This document shows, piece after piece, positions 39,554 through 51,100 of a stretch of DNA of 64,000 nt. Numbering within the stretch: position 1 is the stretch's first letter; every line of letters begins with the position of its first letter. Both the position numbers and the translations under genes were made by a program. The stretch is taken from positions 37,745,812 to 37,809,811 of the forward strand of contig NC_044277.2 of the NCBI RefSeq assembly GCF_004027225.2, read 5' to 3'. A model generated the notes under the pieces. That model saw nothing but the letters and a program-made list of their open reading frames with translations. It searched no databases and was not told the origin of the DNA. The stretch comes from Strigops habroptila. Lineage: Eukaryota > Chordata > Aves > Psittaciformes > Psittacidae.

Positions 39554-42500
39554 GTATGGCGAAACATGGCCTTTGCTTTCCCCCTAAAGCATGTGTTGCC
39601 TTGAGACTGGCTGTGCATGTGTCCTGGAGTATGGGAACAGCAACTGCTCCCAGCAGCATGTTTGGCGTGGGCCGCACTGGTGAGAGTGTTGCCGTTGACT
39701 TCAGTAGGAAAAGGAGCAAGCTTTGCAATGGGAGATGCAAGTTTCAGCGGCAAACTCTGGAGGATGGTCAGTCAGACTGCTTCAGAGCATGCCCAGAGTT
39801 TCCTCTTGTGGTAGTGTCATCTAATGCACTGGCATCAACAGCTGTCTGCATTCAGAAGCAGTCCAGATTATGGCTAAGAGAGTGTGATGCCAAACTATTT
39901 TACAGCATGGCCTTGGTCCGAAGACCAAGTTAAAAGTTAAGAGAACTTTTTCCATTGATGTGAGTGGGTTCTGAATGCTAACTACAGAACTGGGTAGCTT
40001 AAACTAGATACTCCAGTTAGACATGCTTACAATATTGCTGAAGAGCAGGTAGCAAAGGAGTCCTCATTTCTTAAAGGGTTTTTTTTTGGTGCCATTCATT
40101 GAATAAGAATCAGAAGCAAATAATAAAAGAAACAATTCCAGCTTAAGTCATATTGCAGTGTTTCATTCAAACCTTTCATCTGGGTAAACTATTCTGTGTG
40201 AAGGAGACAGCTGTCAAGAAAGTAGGGAGAAAAAAAGTCCATTGTGCTTTCCAGCACTGTGGTAGTTGTTACCATGTGTTTGGAAGAGCATCCAAGTTAT
40301 TCTAACCAGTCTTAACTAGTAACAGCCTTCTGGGGGCATTTAAACAGCTGAACATTGTCAAACCATGAGACATTTGAACTTTTTGGTTCCTTCGGAGATC
40401 CCAGTAGTTCTTGGAGCTGCAGCTGTGCTGAGAGTGAGGGAGTCAGTTCAGTGTTACAATGAATTTTTTAAAAAGGAAGGGCTTGTTATTTTAATGATGG
40501 TGATGCTTTATTTTACATTTTCCTTTCTATGATAAATCCCGTATATTATTGTAACACAGAACATTTATTTGCACAGAATTTTGCAGATTTGCAATAAACC
40601 AGAAATTTAGTTCTTCCAGTTAGTGTTACTGCCTTCATCAGAAGCAGAGCTCTTTTCCCGGGAAGTAGGGTTCTCTCTGCATGATCAGGAAGGTTCTTGA
40701 ATTCTCCTGTGGAGGAAGTGAGAATGACTGCAAACACCACGATCGCTTGCATGCCACAATGCAGCTCCTTGAACCCTACCTTTCCTAAGGGCAGGTTGTA
40801 ACTTAGTGGGACCAACACACCAAAATGCATGTGCAAAACCATTGGAGACTTAGAAGAAGGAAATACTTCTTTTTAAGCTTGAATGCAGTGTGATGCCAGA
40901 CTGATGAGTCCTCAAATACAAGAAAATGTGAGATAGAATAAAAGTTTATGGCTGAGGTATGGAATTACGATTTAGGAAATCTTGTTATATTTTCAGCTTT
41001 TCCTTAGATTCCACGTTCCATAATGTCTCATTCTCCATTTGTAAATAATGGAGATTTTTCCATTTCTGGGAGGGGAAGACAACATTTGTTATCCCTACCA
41101 AGAAGAGAAAAGAGTTAATAAGCTGTGTTTGACCTAGTATTCTGGCCAATTTTCAGGGATTGCGGAAACTCCTGCAGCTTCTTTTCCTCACAGGGGATCT
41201 CTGATGACAAATCCATTTAGCCAGATTATTTTAATGGGAACTGTTGAGCACTAAATGCTTTTGAAACTCTGTCCAATTAATGTGCAAGAGATCCTCATCT
41301 ATTGTAATGCTAACAGTCAACAAAAAACTTCTTAGTGGAGAAAAGTAAACTGATTAAGATACATATTAAAAATCAATTTGTCATTACTGGTGATTGATTT
41401 TATCCTTTAATTCAGGACATCTGGAATTCCCAAATCCTTCTCATTATTTAATTGCAAACATTTTTGCAGGCTGCCTCCAGTTTGATCATGGTACATGTGT
41501 TACGCATTAGGCGGAAGAAGCATGACCAACTGTGTGATGGAATTGTGTACTGAAAAATACTTTAGAGAATATCCTACTAACAGAGAAACTTCTCCTAAGC
41601 CAGCAGTGGATTGCACAGTGGATGATGGTTTCAGAATCATTTTCTAATAAGGATCAAAAATTGCTGAAAGGTGAAGTGAACTTAAACATGTCTCATGCAC
41701 TGACAAGGATCAAGATTTGAGGAAAGGCAAAGGAAAGATAAACATGCTTCATGCATTGGAATACATTTATTGTGGGATCAGTGTTATAACTCAAGCCTCA
41801 GAAATAAACTCTTTAAGCTCCTGGAGATCCAGAACTGCATCATATATAGAACAGTTATTCTAGTTACACTGTCTCTAAGAGCAGTATTTTACAACAGAGA
41901 AAATGCTCCATTGTTGTAAGAAATAACACTAATGAATATCATGTTTATTTTTATTTGTTCAGATTTCCCTAAATACTTCAGTTTGTTATTTCCCTCAATG
42001 TTCAGCAGATCTGTAGATTTCCCCTATAGGATATAGGTACCAAGAGAATACAGACATAGCAAGTTTAATCTGGATCTATAACTACATTTGTAGCTGTTAG
42101 ATTAGTTATGAAAAATTATTAAAAGAGGACTAATTGGAATATTTTACTTGTTTCTCGAATGTAATTGCTTATGAAAAGCATAACTGATCAGTTTTCTTTT
42201 TTAATAGTTTTGTACATTTGTTTTTGTGTTTGTACAGCTGCAGTATGCTTTGATTGCTGTATTATGTTTTAGTAGTATACTGTGCCTTATGCTCTAAACT
42301 AAAGCTGTTTAGTTTGTGTGTCAAAAGTACTTTATATTATGGAACTTTAATTCCCTAAAGCTGTAGGTTATGCGATTAACTAATCTGTATCAATTATCAG
42401 AGATTGTAAAAGATTCATTCAAAGTCTATGAAATGGAAGCTATAATTTAATGGATTCTGGGGAAGACTGTGAATGCCTTTAAGTAAAATCCACCCCTGAC

Positions 42501-43423
42501 TAGAAGCCAATATTCAGTGATTTCAGTGGGAAGTTTCCTACAGCTTGTGGAATAATATTTGGTCTGAAGCAGATTCAGAAATGCCAGGGCAAAAGGTTCC
42601 ATTGATTAATTCCAGAGTAGATTGGGCCTCACAAGCCACAATTGCTTGCTTTTACTACTCATGGTGGAAGTCTCTATTAATGCAAAAGTATCAAGCTACT
42701 ATACAATTTTTTTTATGTGTATGTGTAGCAATTGTGCGCAGATGTTTTTTAAGAAATACCAGATGTTTAAAAAACTGAAGTAAAAAAACCCCCAAAAACC
42801 CAAACCATGGCTGCCTAGAAGCTGTTTTTAAGTAAATGAGGTATGTTGTTGCTACTGTGTGTAAGTTTGATTGTATTTGGATAGGGAGGCATTCTGTGTC
42901 TCAGAAGCCTGACAGCTGGTATATGATTGAGCACCTTTACCTACTAAAATATTGGCAATCAAAAGTTTTCTGCCAGTTTCTGTGACTGATAGCAAATACA
43001 GGTGATGGAGATTAAGCATTTGGACAAGTTGGAGGTAGTTATCCATTCAGTTTAGAACCCCTGCCATCTGTTTAGAGAACACAGGTACTGTCTTGATAAG
43101 AGCAATAAACATATTCACTCTTCTGACTGATAAAGGTACAATGTTTTGTATTTTGTGTTATGACCAGCTGTTCTACTTCATAAAACAAAGAGTGCAGCAT
43201 GACAGCAATTACACTGTTGGTTGCAACTGCCTGAATTCAGGTTCTGTACTGGCACAGTACTTCAAAAGTGAAGATGTCAAGTCTGTCAACTTTACTCTTC
43301 CCCTTTCTAGTACCTCTGATAATAAAGAAGCTTGCAGCAATTTCCCCATTGTAGTTGGAGAATATATTCAGTGGCTTCTCTGCTTTGAAAGCCAAGTTCC
43401 TTACCATTTGTCTTCTTTCCCAG
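39554..43423 (+). other. CA8: CA8 intron 2 (about 3.9 kb)
   Basis: Starts GTATGG and ends CTTCTTTCCCAG, with a strong pyrimidine tract before the acceptor at 43423. The first 380 bp keep the exon 2 frame open, and an AATAAA occurs near 40119. A diverged 56-bp tandem duplication lies at 41651-41759. Otherwise it is AT-rich sequence without a recognised gene or young transposon. Confidence 0.88.
41651..41759. repeat. Diverged tandem duplication, unit about 56 bp
   Basis: Two adjacent segments, 41651-41706 and 41707-41759, share GGATCAA, then ATT, GAAAGG, a TAAACATG core and TCATGCA in the same order and spacing. They differ at roughly a quarter of positions. This is an old local duplication in CA8 intron 2. 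Confidence 0.75.
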
Positions 43424-43548
43424 TGTTAATAGGGGGACCATTACCTCGAGGACATGAGTTTGAACTACACGATGTTCGATTTCACTGGGGGAGAGAAAAT
43501 CAGCGTGGTTCTGAACACACAGTTAATTTTAAGGCATTTCCCATGGAG
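43424..43548 (+). CDS. CA8: CA8 exon 3, contains the altered zinc site
   Basis: Encodes residues 91-132: [20 protein letters not shown] then [20 protein letters not shown] and ME. By alignment with catalytic carbonic anhydrases (CA2 numbering), the first zinc ligand His94 is replaced by Arg (R109 here). The second, His96, is kept (H111). Glu106 in GSEHTV (E121) and Glu117 (E132) are kept. Loss of the first histidine is the defining reason CA8 lacks CO2 hydratase activity, so this is a normal CA8 feature and not a pseudogene sign. Acceptor TTTCCCAG|TGTTAA; donor GAG|GTAAGA, phase 0. The frame also stays open for about 330 nt upstream of the acceptor and about 70 nt past the donor. Confidence 0.97.
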
Positions 43549-44705
43549 GTAAGAGTGACACTGCATTGCATAACACCAGCTAAATGCAAAAGATTTTTAT
43601 TTCATAGCTTGAATTCCTGATAGTTCATAAGAGAGTTTCTTTTAGCTCCCCATTTTATTGCTTTATATTTCCACAACAAAGCTATCTTGCTGAGGTGTGC
43701 TTTAGTGCAGGTAAATTAGGACAAGCATCTGGAATAGAATGCCTCCAGCACTCATCAGATTGTATGATTAATTGGTCATAAAGTTAACTTGCAGAATTAT
43801 TAACTTCTGTCTTAATAATATTGGTGTTTTAACAAGATCTGCCATTTCAACACTTCCTGTGTCACCTTGACTAATAGCTACAGATGGGGAGAACTAGCCA
43901 CTGGAAATATTTCCATGGAGAATAATAACAACTTAGGCAAATTTGGAGTAAGTGTAGAGTAATTTGTTCATGAAATAGCATTACATACCTGAAATTTGAA
44001 GATTATGGGATATTCTTGGGTATATTCCATAACATCTCAATGAATTACAAAATTAGGAACACAAGCCAAGTGATAATGCAGTCTGAAAAAATTCATCTGT
44101 TCATGGGGTGTCAGTTTGGGCTCTTGGGCAACCCAGTAGGGACCTATTTCTCCTGCCCTCCAGCAGCCGTTTGTCATATTACTTGTCATGGAGTGCCTTG
44201 GAGTATCGCTTAGACCCTGGGCTGCAAGACTGGTTTTATCTGACACCAGCCCTGATGTTCGGTGACTTCAGTTTTGCATCTTTTATTTCATTTGTTGTGC
44301 ACTATTGGTTTTAAAGAAACTCAAGATTTTTTCAGAGTTCTGTGAATTGTCTTTGCCTTATTTATCTATCATAGTCCCCCAGGAGCCTGAAACTCCATTT
44401 ACTTTTTCTCTGTGTTGTTCAGTGCTAGAAATTTATTACTGTAGCATCATGTTCACGGGTGCCAGACTGGAATAAAGCTGCTTTATGGAAGAGGATATAA
44501 AAAGCATTAGAGCAGCTACTGCAGAGCTAAGTGTAAAAAGCTTGTGGACTTACACCATCAATTTAATTCTTAGGGTTGTTCAGGTACTTTCTTGAAGAGT
44601 TGTGGGTCAGAGCCTGGTCTCTGCTGTTTGCTGTTTTGCGCTGGTCCATCAAACCCCCCATATATAAAATCACTCAGAGAGGCTTTGCAGGTTGAATTGA
44701 GGCAG

Positions 44706-44835
44706 ATCATGGAATCATAGAATCATTTAGGTTGGAAAACACCTTTAAGATTATCAAGTCTAACCGTTAACCTAGCACTGCCAAGTCCACCACGAAACCA
44801 TGTCCCTGAATGCCACATCTGCATGTGGATCCACT
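44706..44835 (-). mobile_element. CR1 3'-end fragment, antisense
   Basis: Starts with GGAATCATAGAATCATTTAGG, the reverse complement of the CR1 terminal repeat and the 'CCTAAATGATTCTATGATT' end seen in the copy at 2131-2672. It continues with the matching TTGGAAAACACCTTTAAGAT and CACTGCCAAGTCCACCA segments. Only the last 130 bp or so of a CR1 remain, and these belong to the same subfamily type as the first fragment. Confidence 0.9.
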
Positions 44836-47505
44836 TTGCATGTTGATTTCAGCACATCATGGTAATGCAGGAGAATTACTTGAATGGGGAGGACTCATCA
44901 ACAAAAGAGAAAGCAGAAGAATCATCTCTTCATCTTGGTTACCTGACATATTGTATACAACATGATTTTTATGGACATTAAGACCTTCAGGATACTGCAG
45001 TGTTCCCCTGAGGGAGGAAGTATATTGTTCATTATGAAACAGCTCTGCATAGTGCTTTTCCTTAAGGCTGATCCAGCATGTGGTGATCAAGAAATACTGA
45101 CGTAAACTATGTTGAGATCTGTACTTCGGAGTCTGTCAGGGACTCCTGTCTCCTTGTTTATTAAGGATCACTCCACAGCCTTGGTGGAGCGTGGGAAGAG
45201 TCTATTGATAATCTGTGGAAACCTCACAGTAGAACTCTCTACTCCAAATCAGTCCAGAGAAAAATATGCTTGACCGAGAGGTGCAAAACAACAAACTTAA
45301 ACAGTCATGAAGGGATTTCATTTTTCACCTACCACAAAAGCAGCACGGCAGCTACACAAACAGAATTCTGGCACAGTTGAAGAACATCACGTGGCGGTGA
45401 GCAAGGTGGTGTTATCCCATCTCTTGTATCAAAGCAGCTTTCAGCTAGACCGATCTCCCAAAAATAATTACCGAGGCAAAAATTCTATAGCAGAAAAAAC
45501 CCCGGACACATAATATCCTTTGAATACAGTGTGAATGTTTAATTTTGCAAGCCGATCCTTATGCATATTAATTCTTCTGGCAGAAAATGATAGCATTGCT
45601 TGTCATATCCAACGTCAGTTGCAGACAGGTATACTGGCTGAGCCAGTTGATCACCTTCTGCCCTGTGCTGCAAGGAAGTGCAGGGCAGTTTATTTGACAG
45701 ATGAGCTGCAGTTCCTTCTGCTATGTGCACAAAGAGCTGCTATATTAAATTGTCCAAATCAAATATTATACTTGAGCAATAATAAAACAGGTGCTTGTGA
45801 GTGCTGTAAATGTTTATGAAGTCTGAGACTCCAGAATGGAAGATTTTCTGTTTCCATTCTAGAGATTGCCCCATCTAGGGTTTTTTTATTTTTTGGTGAA
45901 GAGCAATAATTTTGAGCAAGGAACCAGGAAATCTGACTTTCTTAACTTCTAACGTTAGCATTGATTTACACATTTGTTGGAATTCACCATATTCTGAACA
46001 CATATCGGGCTTGATTTTCACTGCGTTTGTTAGTTATTGAACACAATCAGTGATGAGTGCCTATTTTGGCTATATACAAGCAGTCTGGTGTAGTTTATGC
46101 TTTTGTCCAGTACTAAATACAAAATAAGCTGGCAGTTGTTTGTGCACAGATGTATGCCTAGAAATATCTTGAGCACCAAGTGCGTAAGTGTGGATCTTCT
46201 GCCAGTGGAGTAAATCTAGTAGGTTGTTTTCCTAAGAAACTAGAAATGATTTTCAAAGCGAATGATAAGGTTTTTAAATTCTCCTCTCTTTGTGGGAGGA
46301 AGATAAGTCAAAGGGATAAGCAGTATCTTGAAAACATAAATGCTTGGTGTAAGTGGGTGCAGTAACAACACAACAAACTAGGCCCAGATTATATATTCCA
46401 TTATGCTATTATAAAAGCTGAGCAGTTCTACAGAAACCAACTTTGAGTTTGAAGAGATCTATCTGAGGTGACTATCTAAGACTATTTGACTGGAGCAGCA
46501 GTGTGGTTTTTCAGGACTGAAGACTGTAAAGCTTTATTTTATTACATTGGACTAAGTAGTTGTGGAACAGCTTCAGATTATCAAATTTTTGTAAAAGACG
46601 ACTGAAAAAAAGCATTATTTTTCAAAAAGTTTGGAAGAGCACTCTTTACTTACTTCCTTAGTCTCTTCATCTTTGACACTATAACTACTTTTAGAGAAAT
46701 TAGGCAATATCCTGTATTAGTTAGGTAATGTCCTGTGTCTTTTAGTGCAATAATTTATTATTTCTTACTAGACAGCTGGGGCGTTTGCATGTGGTTAGGA
46801 TATATAGGTTCATGGTGAAACGTGTTAGACTCCTAAATTTATGTAATTTCTGGAACAGCTTCTTGAAATAAGTCACACTGTCAAAAAATGTTGTTCGTGT
46901 GGCTTGGAGGTTGAGTTTATTGTTACTTTTATTATTATATGAAGTTCAGCAAAGATATGTTTTCCACCTTCCTTGACTGAAGAAAACAGAATGTTGACAG
47001 TAATAAGCCTGTGTTATCATTTTCACCAAAACATCTGTGTTTGCAGACACTCAGGACAGCAGGACAAAACAATAAATAGTTACCAAAGGTAAATACTGTA
47101 ACATCTCTTTTTAAACCAAGGAAGGCAGAGGGCTGTACATATTGATACAATACTCCTCTCTCTCTGTTCCATTAAAACAAGAGCATGAAGGCCATTCTTG
47201 CCTTTTGGCCAGAAACGGGAAGGAGACATTTGTGCAACTTTCTCCCCACACCTTCCTTACCAAGTACTTCTACTGCGCATAAACAGTGTTACTTTGCCTT
47301 TCGGCACCGCTTGTGCTAAAGATTTAGTAGGGGTCTTAACACTGAGAGACTGTTTCTTGCCAGCAAATGGAACAAGGTACCAAAGATTAGATTGTGCTTT
47401 ACAGTACACATTTCCACAGAGCAGTAAAATCCACACTTATACAATGTGACTTACCTGGACGTGATTTAGATGTAAAAAAGAGAGGAAGTATTTGACATCT
47501 TTATT

Positions 47506-47638
47506 ATAGAATCATAGAATTGTTAGGGTTGGCAAGGACATTAAGATCATCTAGTTCCAATCCCCCTGCCATGGGCAGGGACACCTCGCACTAAACCATG
47601 TCGCCCAAGGCTCTGTCCAACCTGGCCATGAACACCGC
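47506..47638 (-). mobile_element. CR1 3'-end fragment, antisense
   Basis: Carries AGAATCATAGAATTGTTAGG followed by AAGATCATCTAGTTCCAAT and CCCCTGCCATGGGCAGGGACACC. It is closely similar to the 3' end of the CR1 at 31504-32165, so it belongs to that subfamily. It breaks off after GAACACCGCT. It is heavily 5'-truncated and lies inside CA8 intron 3 opposite to the gene. Confidence 0.92.
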
Positions 47639-48071
47639 TCCTTCATGCCAGGAGTATGGATTGGAGAAGAAGGAAGAGCAAATAAAGATCTAATGAAACA
47701 CTGACTCTCTCCCTTACCTTTGATGTATAACAGGGAGATAGAAAGGGATAGGAATAGCAAATTACTGCCATTTATTTTTGTTGTTTGTGAAGTTAAAACA
47801 GGGGCAGCTAAAAATGGAGTCCCACTGTACCCAATCTCTTTATAAACACAGCATACTATAGTACCAGGCCAAATTAATTTACAGTCAAAAGGACAGAAAA
47901 GACATCAGGAGAAAGTGAACCATATGATGGCATCAATGCTGTTTTATGGAAAAAAACCCAAACCAAACCAAAAAGGTTTTCACTGCTTCTGAAGTAAAGG
48001 GAAGGAGGGAAAATTATGCCTTAAAGGTGTCTCTTCCTCTTTGTTACTCAAATGGTGGTGTGACCAAAGGC

Positions 48072-48109
48072 ACAATCTGACCATAAGGGAACAATCTGAC
48101 CATAAGGGA
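48072..48109. repeat. Exact 19-bp tandem duplication
   Basis: ACAATCTGACCATAAGGGA occurs twice head to tail (48072-48090 and 48091-48109) without mismatch. This indicates a recent replication slip in CA8 intron 3. Confidence 0.98.
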
Positions 48110-51100
48110 ATTTCCAGGCCACCGCTCTGAGATAAAACTGTATCTGAGAAAATAAAAAGGTTCCTTTCACTGCTTGCAATATAACCAGGAGGATAATTCT
48201 CTGTAATCCATCTTGTTTAAAATGTAGAATTATATTAGCTGTGAACCATGTGAAAGCTCTCAGTAGAAGAGGATTGGCAGAAAATCATTCCAGTTTCCAA
48301 GATGTGCAGGAAGATTAAAAACTGTATTATTGTCTGTCCTACAGTTTTTGAGTAGAACAGAAGAAAATCTAGTTGCCTGAGGGACTAGAATCAGTTCTGT
48401 ACGGTAAAAAGAGATGTTCCTTTCTGTTGTGTAATGAAGAGCAGACTAACTCATTCTGTAGACTCTTTCAGAGTTACTGAAATACCTGCTGCAATGAAGT
48501 TAAATAGAATGCAACAAACATATCCTACCCTCAGTCTGATTTAAACCATTAAGTTTTCCTTTCTTCACATGAAATGGTGCCTGCCTAAGGATCTCATCTA
48601 ACAGAGTTACAGCTTTAGGGCTTCAGGTTAGACTGTTAACATTACGCTTATCTACCCAAGTCTTTACAGTATTTGGTTTGGAGTTTTTTCTGTGCTTGAC
48701 TCTGAAATCAGATATCTGCAGACTGTGCATCCCTTTTCTGGTATTTCTTGAGAGGAGGTGTCATGCTTTCAACATGGAAATGTGTTCTTTGCCAACTTCT
48801 AATATTCTTTGCCAACATTATTTAATCTTGCAGTCCATTTTAATCAGTTCCTTATTAGTTTGTTAGCAAATTATTTGGGTTAAAAACATAAAACAGAGTA
48901 TTTGTAATTGTAATAGAAGGCCTGGGAGATAGTGTGCATGCGAGCGTGTCTGTCTGTCTTTATGAAGAGACTTAAAAACTACAGTGGGACTGGTAGGTGT
49001 GAATGGCAAGCAGGATTTAACCTGTAGTGATAGTAATTTCTAATATGTGAGCTTAGTTCTGATATCTGTGGATTTCTGCCATTACCTTTAATGGAACTAT
49101 GATACCAGTTATAAACCCTAAAAGAAAAGGTTTTAAACCCAGGGGTAAATCTCGTTGCCTTACCTGATTGCATTGATTACCTGCTTATGAAAAAAAAACC
49201 AAATTCATTACACTCACTTCAGCAGCACCAGACCTGTGAATGGAGAATCTTGCTTAGGCTGTCATGAATTTAGCAGGAGGCAAAAAGAACAGATTCCAGA
49301 AGGGTTTATGTAGCTTTGTGCTGAGCTCTGGAATTCTGCTCAGAAATTATCCAAGTTTTCTAGTGGAAAGTTAACTTGTTACTGAAAGGCTTGGACAATT
49401 CTCTATATTTTGGGGTCATTGCAGATCAATACTGTGAGCTGTGATTGAAACAGCGTGTCTTATAAGGAAATGTCATTCATGTAATAGCTATATCCTTGAC
49501 AAGTTATGAATAACAGATTAATAATAGTTTAAAGTAGATATGCCCATTGGACATTATCTAATTTTTGAGGACATAATTGTGGAAAGACACAGGAAAATCA
49601 GGCCAAAGTCTAAGCAGATGTTTTCAGTTTTATTTTCCAAATCTGCAATGATTTATGCAAGAATTTTTTACACATTATGTAGATGCCATTTACGATCATA
49701 ACAATAATACTTAGTTTTACTCAGCACTCTATGGGCAAAATTGGTCCAAGCACCAATCCCAGGGATGTCAGTGAATTATATTATGTGGGATCCTAGCCCC
49801 ATATATGCAGGTCTTTAAGAATTTTTCTTCATTTTTCTACGTACTGTACACTCTGGTCCCCAAATGGATGTGACTTCTGTTTGGTTTTTTTGTAGTGGTC
49901 CAAAGCTAGGTCTCTGTCCCCTCCCAGTATACAGAGAAGCAGAGAACCAGCAACAAAATAAGACCAAAATGACCATCATTGTCAAAGCACAGGAGTAGCG
50001 TATGACTCTTGACATTGCTAGTTGCTAAGCTCTTTCAGTATTATGTTTTTGTTGTGGTTGAGGGTTAATTTGACCTAAAGAGGCACATGCAGTCTCTGAA
50101 GTATACCTTGTTTCAAGGTAATTTGTAAGTATGAGCTTGGATTGGCCCTTGTTTTGCTCAGTCACATACAGTTTGAATTTTTCAGGGAATACATCTATGT
50201 GCTTTGTATTGTGGATCTGTGACAGCAGGTGCAAAAATGGGCTGATGTGCTAGCACAGACATGCTTTTAGCATGGCTAGCACCTGAGAAATGCTCAGTTA
50301 AGCCCTGTGGAAGAACTGTACCCATCTTCAGAAGTACCAAATGAGATTTCCCTTCTGTGCAGTATCTGCAATTTAGTTGTTGGCTTGTGAAAGATGTAGA
50401 AGCTGCCGGACACCGGGTCAGAGAAGAGTGGCATTAGCAGTCTGTACTGAAGCTTCTTTATCCTTTTGTCTCCCTTTTGTGAGTTATCTTATTTACACTG
50501 AGTCGTGTGTGCAGAAGCTCCATGGCTCATGTGCACATAAAACTCTTAGGAGGTGGCGGTTGCAGTAGTCTGTAATTTGTAACTTCTACCAGGATAGAGA
50601 ATTCCAGTATTCTTTTAAGAAATAAATGGTCCAAACTACAGATGACTGAGCAGAATTCTTCTAATGTCACAGGTGGAGAGAAGCTGGGTGAAGGAAATGA
50701 GAATGAAAAGAAAATGAGGAGAGACTCAAGAGGGAGGCCCTTCTCTGGCCTCTCTGTTCTATCTTACCTCAGCTCATTAGTTTAGTTCTGCCAGAAGTTG
50801 CAGACAGTTTTTGTGCTTCACCTGTAATATACATTTTGTACCAAATTAACTTGCAGTCATTCTGGGCTAAGATGCAATGTTCAGTCCCAGCCTGTAGTAA
50901 CAGGTTTGGTGGTGAGGCAGGCAAGTGCCATTGAGCAAAATAGGTTCTAGCAATCCCTATCTGTGGTGGAAACAATGTAGCCTCTGATACTTTTTAAAAA
51001 TATGTGAATCTTTTCAAGTCCTTGAGCAAAATTACAGCTTTGCCCTCTCCTTTACTTTCTCATACAAGTGTCTTGGTGACGGTGCTTGTACTTTAATATA

